Positions 45,688 through 56,806 of a stretch of 64,000 nucleotides of DNA are shown one piece after another (the stretch's first letter is position 1; each line of letters opens with the position of its first letter). A model generated the notes under the pieces. It had not been told where the DNA came from. It did no database searches and saw nothing but the letters and a program-made list of their open reading frames with translations. Source of the stretch: Phocoena phocoena (taxonomy: Eukaryota > Chordata > Mammalia > Artiodactyla > Phocoenidae); NCBI RefSeq assembly GCF_963924675.1, contig NC_089239.1, positions 485,001 through 549,000 on the forward strand, written 5' to 3'. A program made the position numbers and the translations under genes.

Positions 45688-46025
45688 TTTATCAGATACA
45701 TGGTTTGTAAACATCTTGGGCCATTTTGGATTGTGGATTATCTTACTCCTTTCTCCTTTTATACACAATTGTTTGTCATCTTGAGGAAGTCCAATTCATC
45801 TATTTTGTCTTTTGTTGCTTGTGCCTTTGGAAGATCTAAGAAATCATGACCAAATCCAAGGTCATGAAGATTTACTCCCATATTTTCTTCTAGGAGTTTT
45901 ATAATTTTGGCTCTTGCATCTAGGCCTTTGGTCCATTTTGCATTGATTCTTTATATGGGGTGGGGGGAGGTAAGGGTCCAACTTTACTCTTCTGCATGTG
46001 GGTATCCAGTTGTTCCAGAACCTGT
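45688..46025 (-). mobile_element. LINE-1, inverted 5' segment of a twin-primed copy
   Basis: Reads as antisense LINE-1 ORF2: GGAAGTCCAATTCATCTATT, TTTGTTGCTTGTGCCTTTGG, TCTAGGAGTTTTATAATTTT and GGTATCCAGTTGTTCC occur in antisense order. Immediately right of it, the same element continues in sense orientation at the adjoining ORF2 position. A 5' inversion of this kind is the known product of twin priming during LINE-1 insertion. Confidence 0.85.
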
Positions 46026-47045
46026 GCTGTTGGGAGAAAATACGTGCAAATGATGTGACCAACAAGGGTTTAGTTCTAAAACATACAAACACCCCATACA
46101 ACTCAAAAAAGAAAAAAAATTTAAAAATAGCCAGAAGGTCTAAATAGACATTTCTCCAAAGACATACAGATAGCCAATAGACACCTGAAAAGACATTCCA
46201 CATTGCTAATTATTAAAGAATGCAAATCAAAACTACAGTGAGTTATCACCTTGTAGTGGTCAAAATGGCCATCATTAAAATGTCTTGATATAAATGCTGG
46301 AAGGGGTGTGGAGAAAAGGGAACCCTCCTACACTACTGGTGGGAATGTAAATTGATGCAGCCACTATGGAAAACAGTATGGAGGTTCCTCAAAAACTAAA
46401 AATAGAATTACCATATGAACCAGCAATCTCAATCCTGGGCACACATCCAGACAAAACTATAATTCGAAAAGATACGTGCACCCAAGCATTCACAGCAACA
46501 CTCTTCGCAATAGCCAAGACATTGAAGCAACCTGAATGTCCCTCGACAGATGAATGGATATTGAAGATGTGGTACATATATACAATGGAATATTACTCAG
46601 CCATAAAACAGAATGAAATAATGCCATCTGCAGCTACATGGATGGACCTAGAGATTATCATACAAAGTGAAGTAAGTCAGACAGAGAACAACAAATACCA
46701 TATGATATCACTTATATGTGGATTATAAAATGAGACCCAAATGAACCTATCTACAGAACAAAAGCACACTCACAAATATAGAAAACAGACTTGTGGTTGT
46801 CAAGGTGAAGACAGCGGAGAGGGATGGATTGGGAGTTAGGGATTAGTAGATGAAAATTATTATATATTGAATGGATAGACAAGGTCTTCCTGCACAGCAC
46901 AGGGAACTGTATTCAATACCCTGTAATTAACCATAATGGAAAAGAATATGAAAAATATGTATATATGTATGTTTGTATATATGAATTACTTTGCTGTACA
47001 GTAGAAATTAACACAACATTGTAGGTCAACTATACTTTAATATCA
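46026..47045 (+). mobile_element. LINE-1, sense 3' segment of the twin-primed copy
   Basis: Runs from GGGAGAAAATACGTGCAAATG through the ORF2 C-terminus (frame 46366-46728, containing a [16 protein letters not shown] motif) and the 3' UTR (CACAGCACAGGGAACTGTAT, CTGTACAGTAGAAATTAACAC, CAACTATACTTTAATATC). The end lacks a poly-A tail. This older cetartiodactyl LINE-1 differs from the younger copies at 24641 and 48551. ORF2 is only a fragment, with stops upstream of 46366. Confidence 0.85.
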
Positions 47046-47265
47046 ATTAGTTTGAAGGCACTTTTATAAATTAGGTCTTATTTCTCTTGTCTTTTCATCC
47101 TGGGACAAATGTATAACAGAAACTAACCTGGATTCCTCCAGGATGAACTCGTATCACACAGAACTTTAATTGTTGAACAAACTATGAATACGAGTTACAC
47201 CATGGGATGTCCTGACCCAATATGAAGTTTGTAAACCTTGTATCAATCCTGCAGAATCCACTAAA
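47046..47265. other. Unassigned AT-rich segment
   Basis: No repeat family or coding potential recognised. Confidence 0.5.
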
Positions 47266-47524
47266 TTTGGAAATTCAAACTGAAATGAAGCCACCTATCC
47301 CATGACTTCTCCACAACTAGTTATACAACATCAATTGGAAACCATATACAATCAAATCAATGTAGACAAACAACTACAGCCTTCCTTTTTTCGCCTTTTA
47401 AATGAAGACAGTATTTAAGTTGATGTCTTGGGCGTTTCAGGGTGTTACTCAATTTCCTGGGTATCTGCCATGCACACAGGAGGTACACATGTTAGTTAAC
47501 TTGTTTGTGCAACTATATGAAGGT
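47266..47524 (+). repeat. Paralogous segment including an LTR 3' part
   Basis: 47266-47390 resembles 56140-56270 (AAATTTGGAAATTCAAACTGA against AAGTTTGGAAATCCAAACTGA; CAAATCAATGTAGACA against AAATGAATGTAGACA). 47395-47520 resembles 57335-57450 in the LTR (TTCAGGGTGTTACTCAATTT, TTCCTGGGTATCT, CAGGAGGTACACATG). Confidence 0.6.
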
Positions 47525-48020
47525 AGTTAATACCACAAAACTGTATACGTAAAGTGAATTAAATGCTAAAGTCGTGTTTTGTATTTTTAATGACAATGAA
47601 AAAAAGTACAGTGCTGATATTTGTTACAAAAATGAACATTAAAAACATTCTTAGTGAAAAAAGTCATACAGAAAAGGCCACCTAGATCCCATACTCATCT
47701 TGTCTGCTTCAAATCCGTCAAGGTTGTCCAAATGAGGGAGAAACTCAGTAATGGTTCCAGAAAAAGAAAACTGGATCAGGATGGAAAAAGACATTTTCAT
47801 ACAGTTGGGACAGTAGGTGAAAGTTGAAGTGGCGCTGAGTATTAAATTATAATGTGGACATCAGGATTTCTTCATTTAGGGGTTATGTGCTGGTTCCTTG
47901 GGCAAAACACACTGAGCATTTTGTGTGAAGTGGCAAATGTGAGTACTTTTTGCCATTATTGCAACTTTTCGGTACATTTTAAATTACTGGAAAGTAAATT
48001 ACTTTTCTAGACAACCATGT
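47525..48020 (+). mobile_element. Decayed LINE-1 3' UTR (old L1M-type)
   Basis: The run AACTGTATACGTAAAGTGAA, AATGAACATTAAAAACATTC, GGTTCCAGAAAAAGAAAACTGG and TTGCAACTTTTCGGTACATTTTAA follows the order of old mammalian LINE-1 3' ends. It is collinear with 63160-63990, where the match is interrupted by a SINE. Confidence 0.65.
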
Positions 48021-48254
48021 CAGTATCATGCCAGAAAATCAGATAAGACGGACATCAAATTTTGTTATAGAGGCTAAGACTTACCCAGACCATGTTCAAC
48101 CAAAGTTGTGACACGTATTTCCCTTGTCAGAGTACGCGTGGTATGAAGAGGCACCGTGGGAAGAATATATTAGTAGCTACCATCTCTTGGGTCCTGTGGA
48201 TTACCTGGTGTGCAGTAGAAACTGTGAGATTTTAGTATTGCAATTTTTCAAATT

Positions 48255-48550
48255 ACTTCAAAAAATATGCTAAAAAATAAATTCAGTAAAGTTGCAAAAT
48301 ATGGATCAATATACACAAATCAGTTTTGTTTCTATACACTAATAATGAACCACCAGCAAGAAAAATTAAGAAAACAATCCCATTTACAATTCCATTGAAC
48401 AGAACGAACTATTTAGCAATAAATTTAAGCAAGGACATGAAAGACCTATACTCACTAAACTATAAAGCATTGATAAAGAAACTGAAGACACAATAGAAAA
48501 CAATACTCCATGCTCATGCATCAGAAAAAATTACTATTATTAAAATGTTT
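48255..48550 (+). mobile_element. Old LINE-1 ORF2 fragment, left half (split by a younger LINE-1)
   Basis: TTTCTATACACTAATAATGAA, AGAAAACAATCCCATTTACA and AAAGACCTATACTCACTAAA are the LINE-1 ORF2 sequence just after RT motif C. It stops at TATTAAAATGTTT, and the continuation, TTTATTCTACCTAAAGCAATCAACAG, is found at 55656-55681 beyond the young element. Confidence 0.85.
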
Positions 48551-50518
48551 GGGATAGGGGGAGGATGGCAGAAGAGTAAGACACGGAGATCACCTTCCTC
48601 CCCACAGATACACCAGAAATACATCTACACATGGAACAACTGATACAGAACACCTACTGAACGCTGACAGAAGACCTCAGACCTCCCAAAAGGCAAGAAA
48701 CTCCCAACGTACCTGGGTAAGACAAAAAAAATAAATAAACAGAGACAAAAGAATAGGGACGGGCCCTGCACCAGTGGGAGGGAGCTGTGAAGGAGGAAAG
48801 GTTTCCACACACTAGGAAGCCCCTTCGCGGGTGGAGACTGTGGGTGGTGGAGGGGGAAAGTTTCAGGGCTGTGGAGGAGACTGCAGCCACAGGGGTGCAG
48901 AAGGCAAAGCGGAGAGATTCCCACACGGAGGATCGGTGCCGACCGGCACTCACCAGCCCAATAGGCTTGTCTGCTCTCCGGCCTGGGCGGGCGGGGCTGG
49001 GAGCGGAGGCTCGGGCTTCGATCGGAGTGCAGGGAGAGGACTGGGGTTGGCAGCATGAACACAGCCTGCAGAGGACTAGTGCACCACAGCTACTCGGGGG
49101 TCCGGGGAAAACTCTGGACCTGCCGAAGAGGCAAGAGACTTTTGCTTCGCTATTTGTTTCCTGGTGCACGAGGAGAGGGGATCCAGAGCACTGCTTAAAG
49201 GAGCTCCAGGGATGGACGCGAGCCGCGGCTAACAGCGCGAACCCCAGAGAAGGGCATGAGACGCTAAGGCTGCTGCTGCCACCACCAAGAAGCCTGTGTG
49301 CGAGCACAGGTCACTATCCACACCCCCCTTCCGGGGAGCCTGTGCAGCCCGCCACTGCCAGGGTCCTGGGATCCAGGGACAACTTCCCCAGGAGAACGCA
49401 CAGCGCTCCTCAGGCTGGTGCAGCGTCATGGCGGCCTCTGCTGCCGCAGGACCACGCCGCACTCCATGCCCCTCTCTCCCCCACGGCCTGAGTGAACCTA
49501 GCCCCCCAGTCAGCGGCTCCTTTAACCCCGTCCTGTCTGAGCGAAAAACAGACGCCCTCTGGCGACCTACATGCAGAGGTGGGCCAAATCCAAAGCTGAG
49601 CCCCGGGAGCTGTGCGAAAAAAGAAGAGAAAGGGAAATCTCTCCCAGTAGTCTCAGAAGCAGAAGATTAAAGCTCCACGATCAACTTGATGTACCCTGCA
49701 TCTGTGGAATACCTGAATAGACAACGAATCATCCCAAATTGAAGAGGTGGACTTTGAGAGCAAGATTTATGATTTTTTCCCCTTTTCCTCTTTTTGTGTG
49801 TATGTATATGCTTCTGTGTGAGATTTTGTCTGTATACCTTTGCTTTCACCATTTGTCCCAGGGTTCTGTCCTTTTTGTTTGTTTTTTCTACTTTCTCAAA
49901 AATTTTTCTTAATAATTATTTTTTATTTTAATAACTTTATTTTATTTTACCTTAATTTATTTTATTTTCTATTGTCCTCTTTCTTTCTTTCTTTCCACTT
50001 TTTCTCCCTTTTATTCTGAGCCATGTGGATGAAAGGCTCTTGGTGCTGCAGCCAGGAGTCAGTGATGCGCCTCTGAGGTGAGAGAGCCAACTTCAGGACA
50101 CTGGTCCACAAGAGACCTCCCAGCTCCATGTAATATCAAATGGTGAAAATCTCCCAGAGATCTCCATCTCAATACCAACACCCAGTTTCACTCAATGACC
50201 AGCAAGCTACAGGGCTGGACACCCTATGCTAAACAACTAGCAAGACGGAAACACAACCCCATCCATCAGCAGAGAGGCTGCCTAAAATCATAGTAAGTCC
50301 ACAGACACTCCAAAACACACCACCAGACATGGACCTGCCCACCAGAAAGACAAGATCCAGCCTCATCCACCACAACACAGGCACTAGTCCCCTCCACCAG
50401 GAAGCCTACACAACCCACTGAACAAACTTTAGCCACTGGGGACAGACACCAAAAACAACGGGAACTACGAACCTGCAGGCTGCAAAATGGAGACCCCAAA
50501 CACAGTAAGATAAGCAAC
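48551..50518 (+). promoter_or_regulatory. LINE-1 5' UTR / internal promoter
   Basis: GC-rich first kilobase (to about 49680), then a T-rich stretch (about 49780-50030), then A-rich leader to ORF1. In mammals this region carries the internal RNA polymerase II promoter. Frames within it on either strand (for example 48787-49491 plus and 48654-49307 minus) have no known product. Confidence 0.85.
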
Positions 50519-51416
50519 ATGAGAAGACAGAAAAACACACAGCAGATGAAGGAGCAAGATAAAAAACCCACCAGACCTAACAAATGAAGAGGAAATAGGC
50601 AGTCTACCTGAAAAAGAATTCAGAAAAATGATAGTAAAGATGATCCAAAATCTTGGAAATAGAATAGAGAAAATGCAAGAAACAGTTAACAAGGACCTAG
50701 AAGAACTAAAGAGGAAACAAGCAATGATTAACAAAACAATAAATGAAATGAAAAATATTCTAGATGGGATCAATAGCAGAATAACTGAGGCAGAAGAACG
50801 GATAAGTGACCTGGAAGGTAAAATAGTGGAAATAACTACTGCAGAGCAGAATAAAGAAAAAGAAGAATGAAAAGAACTGAGGACAGTCTCAGAGACCTCT
50901 GGGACAACAATAAACGCACCAACATTTGAATTATAGGGGTTCCAGAAGAAGAAGAGAAAAAAGAAAGGGACTGAGAAAATATTTGAAGAGATTATAGTTG
51001 AAAACTTCCCTAATATGGGAAAGGAAATAGTTAATCAAGTCCAGGAAGCACAGAGAGTCCCATACAGGATAAATCCAAGGAGAAACACACCAAGGCACAT
51101 ATTAATCAAACTGCCAAAAATTAAATACAAAGAAAACATAATAAAAGCAGCAAGGGAAAAACAACAAATAACACACAAGGGAATCCCCATAAGGTTAACA
51201 CCTGATCTTTCAGCAGAAACTCTGCAAGCCAGAAGGAACTGGCAGAACATATTTAAAGTGATGAAGGAGAAAAACCTACAACCAAGATTACTCTACCCAA
51301 CAAGGATCTCATTCAGATTTGATGGAGAAATTAAAACCTTTACAGACAAGCAAAAGCTGAGAGAGTTCAACACCACCAAACAAGCTTTACAGCAAATTCT
51401 AAAGGATCCTCTCTAG
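50519..51416 (+). pseudogene. LINE-1 ORF1 (RNA-binding chaperone), frameshifted
   Basis: ORF1 protein coats LINE-1 RNA as a trimer. The start ATG at 50519 opens MRRQKNTQQMKEQ and soon shifts frame in an A-run near 50555. A coiled-coil-rich piece is at 50628-50870 (EKMQETVNKDLEELK), and the C-terminal RNA-binding piece at 51015-51416 (INPRRNTPRHILIKLPKIK; ARRNWQNIFKVMKEKNLQPR). Further frame changes lie near 50862 and in an A-run near 50960. All breaks lie in A-rich runs, typical of neutral decay. Confidence 0.9.
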
Positions 51417-51474
51417 GCCTGAAACACAAGAGAAGGAAAAGACCTATAATAACAAACCCAAAACAATTAAGAAA

Positions 51475-52245
51475 ATGGGAATAGGAATATACATATCGAT
51501 AATTACCTTAAATGTAAATGGATTAAATGCTCCCACCAAAAGACACAGACTGGCTGAATGGATACAAAAACAAGACCCATATATATGTTGTCTATAAGAC
51601 ACCCACTTCAGACCTAGAGACACATACAGACAGAAAGTGAGGGGATGGAAAAAGATATTCCATGCAAATGGAAACCAAAAGAAAGCTGGAGTAGCAATTC
51701 TCATATCAGACAAAATAGACATTAAAATAAAGACTATTAGAAGAGACAAAGAAGGACACTACATAATGATCAAGGGATCGATCCAAGAAGATAAAACAAT
51801 TGTAAATATTTATGCACCCAACATAGGAGCACCTCAATACATAAGACAAATACTAAGAGCCATAAAAGAGGAAATCGACAGTAACACATTCATAGTAGGG
51901 GACTTTAACACCCCACTTTCACCAATGAACAGATCATCCAAAATGAAAATAAATAAGGAAACACAAGCTTTAAATGATACATTAAACAAGATGGACTTAC
52001 TTGATATTTATAGGACATTCCATCCGAAAACAACAGAATACACATTTTTCTCAAGTGCTCATGGAACATTCTCCAGGATAGATCATATCTTGGGTCACAA
52101 ATCAAGCCTCGGTAAATTTAAGAAAATTAAAATTGTATCAAGTATCTTTTCTGACCACAACGCTATGAGACTAGATATCAATTACAGGAAAAGATCTGCA
52201 AAAAAATACAAACACATGGAAGCTAAACAATACACTACTTAAAAA
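51475..52245 (+). pseudogene. LINE-1 ORF2, endonuclease domain, broken
   Basis: AP-type endonuclease domain that nicks target DNA. It starts MGIGIYISIITLNVNGLN. Codon 41 is TAA (51595) at the Gln of the QETH motif, and the next codon is GAC, so the catalytic Glu position reads Asp. The frame then continues at 51637-52242 with IVGDFNTPLSPMNRS, RIDHILGHKSSL and SDHNAMRL, including the conserved SDH near the domain end. A frame change in an A-run near 52200 separates it from the RT. Confidence 0.9.
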
Positions 52246-52249
52246 CGGA

Positions 52250-53716
52250 GTGATCACTGAAGAAATCAAAGAGGAAATCAAAAAACACCTAGAAACAAAT
52301 GATAGTGGAGACACGATGACCCAAAATCTATGGGATGCAGCAAAAGCAGTTCTAAGAGGGAAGCTTATAGCAGTACAATCCTACCTTAAGAAACAGGAAA
52401 CATCTCGAATAAACAACCTAACCTTGCACCTAAAGCAATTAGAGAAAGAAGAACAGAAAAAAAAACCCAAAGTTAGCAGAAGGAAAGAAATCATAAATAT
52501 CAGGTCAGAAATAAGTGAAAAAGAAATGAAGGAAACGATAGCAAAGATCAATAAAACTAAAAGCTGGTTCTTTGAGAAGATAAACAAAATTGATAAACCA
52601 TTAGCCAGACTCATCAAGAAAATGAGGGAGAAGACGCAAATCAATAGAATTAGAAATGAAAAAGAAGTAACAACTGACACTGCAGAAATACAAAAGATCA
52701 TGAGAGATTACTACAAGCAACTCTATGCCAATAAACTAAACAACCTGGAAGAAATGGACAAATTCTTAGAAATGCACAACCTGCCAAGACTGAATCAGGA
52801 AGAAATAGAAAATATGAACAGACCAATCACAAGCACTGAAATTGAAACTGTGATTAAAAATCTTCTAACAAACAAAAGCCAGGGACCAGAAGGCTTCACA
52901 GGCGAATTCTATCAAACATTTAGAAAAGAGCTAACACCGATCCTTCTCAAACTCTTCCAAAATATAGCAGAGGGAGGAACACTCCCAAACTCATTCTACA
53001 AGGCCACCATAACCCTGATTCCAAAACCAGACAAGGATGTCACAAAGAAAGAAAACTACAGGCCAATATTACTGATGAACATAGATGCAAAAATCCTCAA
53101 CAAAATACTCGCAAACAGAATCCAACAGCACATTAAAAGGATCATACACCATGATCAAGTGGGGTTTATTCCAGGAATGCAAGGATTCTTCAATATACGC
53201 AAATCAATCAATGTGATACACCATATTAACAAATTGAAGGAGAAAAACCATATGGTCATCTCAATAGATGCTGAGAAAGCTTTTGACAAAATTCAACACC
53301 CATTTATGATTAAAACCCTCCAGAAAGTAGGCATAGAGGGAACTTTCCTCAACTTAATAAAGGCCATATATGACAAACCCACAGCCAACGCCTTCCTCAA
53401 TGGTGAAAAACTGAAAGCACTTCCACTAAGATCAGGAACAAGACAAGGTTGCCCCCTCTCACCACTCTTACTCAACATAGTTTTGGAAGTTTTAGCCACA
53501 GCAATCAGAGAAGAAAAAGAAATAAAAGGAATCCAAATCGGAAAAGAAGTAAAGCTGTCACTGTTTGCAAATGACATGATACTATACGTAGAGAATCCTA
53601 AAGATGCTACCAGAAAACCACTAGAGCTAACCAATGAATTTGGTAAAGCAGCAGGATACAAAATTAATGAACAGAAGTCTCTGGTATTCCTACACACTAA
53701 TGATGAAAACATCTGA
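52250..53716 (+). pseudogene. LINE-1 ORF2, reverse transcriptase domain, open but catalytically altered
   Basis: Longest frame in the window (488 codons). RT fingers/palm: [20 protein letters not shown] about residues 275-295; motif A with [11 protein letters not shown] near 338; motif [13 protein letters not shown] near 395; motif C reads LFANDMILY near 435-444, where active LINE-1s have two adjacent Asp. The first Asp is Asn here (AAT at 53569), which should abolish polymerisation. The frame ends at 53714 after an insertion-type change near 53705 relative to the truncated copy. The domain lacks an N-terminal start of its own; the Met at 52250 is just the first in frame. Confidence 0.9.
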
Positions 53717-55289
53717 AAGTAAAATCAAGAAAACACTCCCATTTACCATTGCAACAAAAAGAATAAAATATCTAGGAATAAACCTACCTAAGGAGACAAA
53801 AGACCTGTATGCAGAAAATTATAAGACACTGATGAAAGAAATTAAGGATGATACAAAGCGATGGAGAGATATACCATGTTCTTGGATTGGAAGAATCAAC
53901 ATTGTGAAAATGACTCTAATACCCAAAGCAATCTACAGATTCAATGCAATCCCAATCAAACAACCACTGGCATTTTTCACAGAACTAGAACAAAAAATTT
54001 CACAATTTGTATGAAAACACAAAAGATCCCGAATACCCAAAGCAATCTTGAGAATGAAAAATGGAGCTGGAGGAATCAGGCTCCCTGACTTCAGACTATA
54101 CTACAAAGCTACAGTAATCAAGACAGTATGGTACTGGCACAAAACCAGAAAGATAGATCAATGGAACAGGATAGAAAGCCCAGAGATAAACCCACGCACA
54201 TATGGTCACCTTATCGTTGATAAAGGAGGCAGGAATGTACTGTGGAGAAAGGACAGCCTCTTCAATAAGTGGTGCTAGGAAAACTGGACAGGTACACATA
54301 AAAGTATGAGACAATATCACTCCCTATCACCATACGCAAAAATAAGCTCAAAATGGATGAAAGACCTAAATGTAAGGCCAGAAACTATCAAACTCTTAGA
54401 GGAAAACATAGGCAGAACACTCTATGACATAAATCACAGCAAGATCCTTTTTGACCCACCTCCTAGAGAAATGGAAATAAAAACAAAAATAAACAAACGG
54501 GACCTAATGAAACTGCAAAGCTTTTGCACAGCAAAGAAAACCATAAACAAGACCAAAAGACAACCCTCAGAATGGGAGAAAATATTTGCAAATGAAGCAA
54601 CTGACAAAGGATTAATCTCCAAAATTTACCAGCAGCTCATGCAGCTCAATTACAGAAAAAACAAAAAAACAATCCAAAATTGACCAGAAGACCTGAATAG
54701 ACATTACTCCAAAGAAGATATACAGACTGCCAACATACACATGAAAGAATGCACAACACCATTAATCATTAGAGACATGCAAATCAAAACTAGAATGAGA
54801 TACTATCTCATACCAGTCAGAATGGCCATCACCAAAAAATCTAGAAACAATAAATGCTGGAGAGGGTGTGGAGAAAAGGGAACACTCTTGCACTGCTGGT
54901 GGGAATGTGAATTGGTACAGCCACTATGGAGAACAGTATGGAGGTTCCTTAAAAAACTACAAATAGAACTAACATATGACCCAGCAATCCCACTACTGGG
55001 CATATACCCTGAGAAAACCATAATTCAAAAACAGTCATGTACCAAAATGCTCATTGCAGTTCTATTTACAATAGCCAGGAGATGGAAACAACCTAAGTGT
55101 CCATCATCGGATGTATGGATAAAGAAGATGTGGCACATATATACAGTGGAAAATTACTCAGCCATAAAAAGAAATGAAACTGAGCTATTTGTAATGAGGT
55201 GGATGGACCTAGAGTCTGTCATACAGAGTGAAGTAAGTCAGAAGGAGAAAGACAAATACCGTATGCTGACACATATATTTGGAACTTAA
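53717..55289 (+). pseudogene. LINE-1 ORF2, C-terminal part, broken
   Basis: Continues in another frame from about 53700: [37 protein letters not shown], then stops at 54012 (TGA for Trp), 54276 (TAG for Trp) and 54681, and ends at 55287 with the cysteine motif [18 protein letters not shown] (about 54858-54911) and a [11 protein letters not shown] stretch. The three stops replace Trp or nearby codons by G-to-A changes. Confidence 0.9.
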
Positions 55290-55652
55290 GAAAAAAAATA
55301 TCATGAAGAACCTAGAGGTAAGACAGGAATAAAGACACAGACCTACTAGAGAATGGACTTGAGGATATGGGGAGGGGGAAGGTAAGCTGTGACAAAGTGA
55401 GAGAGTGGCATGGACATATATACACTACCAAGCGTAAAATAGATATCTAGTGGGAAGCAGCCGCATAGCACAGGGAGATCAGCTCAGTGCTTTGTGACCA
55501 CCTAGAGGGGTGGGATAGGGAGGGTGGGAGGGAGGGAGATGCAAGAGGGAAGACATATGGGAACATATGTATAACTGATTCACCTTGTTATAAAGCAGAA
55601 TCAAAAACACCACTGTAAAGCAATTATACTCCAATAAAGATGTAAAAAAAAA
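55290..55652 (+). other. LINE-1 3' UTR with polyadenylation signal
   Basis: Contains GGGAAGCAGCCGCATAGCAC, GGGAGATCAGCTCAGTGC, TTTGTGACCACCTAGAGG and CCACTGTAAAGCAATTATAC, a well-known cetartiodactyl LINE-1 end. AATAAA is at 55633 and a 10-A tail follows. Confidence 0.95.
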
Positions 55653-55690
55653 AGTTTATTCTACCTAAAGCAATCAACAGACAGTGCCAG
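55653..55690 (+). mobile_element. Old LINE-1 ORF2 fragment, right half
   Basis: GTTTATTCTACCTAAAGCAATC continues the LINE-1 sequence interrupted at 48550 (compare TGACTCTACTACCCAAAGCAATC at 25234). Similarity fades by about 55690. Confidence 0.7.
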
Positions 55691-56300
55691 AAAAAGTAGA
55701 CACCAGTCTCCAAAGAATGACACTGGTCACCATCTACACTGCACATAAAACTAACTAAAAGTGCACAGTATTCCACATTAAACCCTTTCTCTCCTGAGTC
55801 CCCTGAAGATGCACCCCACCCAGCCAGCAGTCAGCTGCACAGGAAGATTCTCCACACTTGCTCATTTTTTCCTCTTGTGGAGTCTCCTCACCAGTGGTTC
55901 CTAAGAAAACCCAGCTCCTGTCAGTGTGGACAATGCCTCATGGTCCAGAAACCTAGGCCCTGACAGGAGACAAAGCTCCTGTCTGCTTGTCACAGAGCAA
56001 AGTCTGTGGGCAGGGTGCACCTGTGCCCCCAGGGTCACACAGGTGGATTCGGCGCCCCCTGTGGGATGTGAGAAAAGTGCTGGGAGTGCCGCACTCACAA
56101 ACCCAGAGGCCTCATCTGGGAGGCAATTCTGCTGTTTATACTAAGTTTGGAAATCCAAACTGAAATGGAGCCAAGTATCTCACTGTATCTTCTCAAAAGA
56201 TGGTTAAGGAGCAATTAATTACAAACCATATGTAATGAAATGAATGTAGACACAAACTTTACAACTTAAACCAAAATTCACCCAAAATGCCCATAGCCAA
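55691..56300. other. Unassigned segment
   Basis: GC-moderate sequence with a few short frames; no gene recognised. Its right end (56140-56270) is paralogous to 47266-47390. Confidence 0.5.
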
Positions 56301-56806
56301 ATTTAAATTACCAAACTATAAAAATCCTAGGAAAAGAAAAAGATAATCTACATGACTTTGGGTCTGGTGACCTTATTCAGAAAACCAGAAGACAAACCAC
56401 AAACTGCAAGAAACTATTTCCAAAACACATATCTGATACAGGATTTGTACTCAAATTATACCAACAACGCCATTAAAATCTGGTAAAGATTGAAACACAC
56501 ACCTGGCCCAAGAAGATAAACAGGCAGTAAATAAGCATACAAGAATAAACTCAAGATGCTGGTGGAATGCATGTACAACCAACTTCATAAGACAGTTTGG
56601 CAGATTTTTCCAAATCAAAAAGTCTCACCTTAGGATCCAAGAAGTGTACCTCTTGTATTTAGACAACTGCTTCGATAAATTGTATTCAAACCAAAACTTG
56701 CATCAAGTAATGCACAGCAGCTCTATTCATAATGGTTAAAAACTTAAAGATATCAGGATGTCCTTCTGTAGATGAATTCATAAGAAAATTAGGGCACACA
56801 CATGTC
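56301..56806 (+). mobile_element. Decayed old LINE-1 ORF2/3' fragment, left part
   Basis: Motifs CAGAAGACAAACCACAAACTG, CATATCTGATACAGGATTTGTA, CAGCAGCTCTATTCATAATGG and GATGTCCTTCTGTAGATGAAT occur in the order of ORF2 C-terminal sequence. The element is interrupted by the LTR at 56807 and resumes at about 57553 (CAATAGTATTCAGAGATATAAAGGAATGG). Confidence 0.8.

Larger units (their letters stand above)
48551..55652 (+). mobile_element. Near full-length LINE-1, inactive
   Basis: About 7.1 kb with all parts in order: 5' UTR starting GGGATAGGGGGAGGATGGCAG (the expected 5' end), ORF1, ORF2, 3' UTR, AATAAA and a short A-tail. It sits inside an older LINE-1. A target duplication is hard to define because the target itself is A/T-rich (AAAATGTTT left, AAAAAGTTTATT right). 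ORFs carry multiple frameshifts and stops, so it cannot move by itself. Divergence from the 24641 copy is small (few percent over their common part), so both belong to one fairly young subfamily. Confidence 0.95.

Noticed and set aside
48654..49491. Overlapping frames in the LINE-1 GC-rich 5' UTR
   Set aside because: They fall in the known untranslated promoter region of the element.
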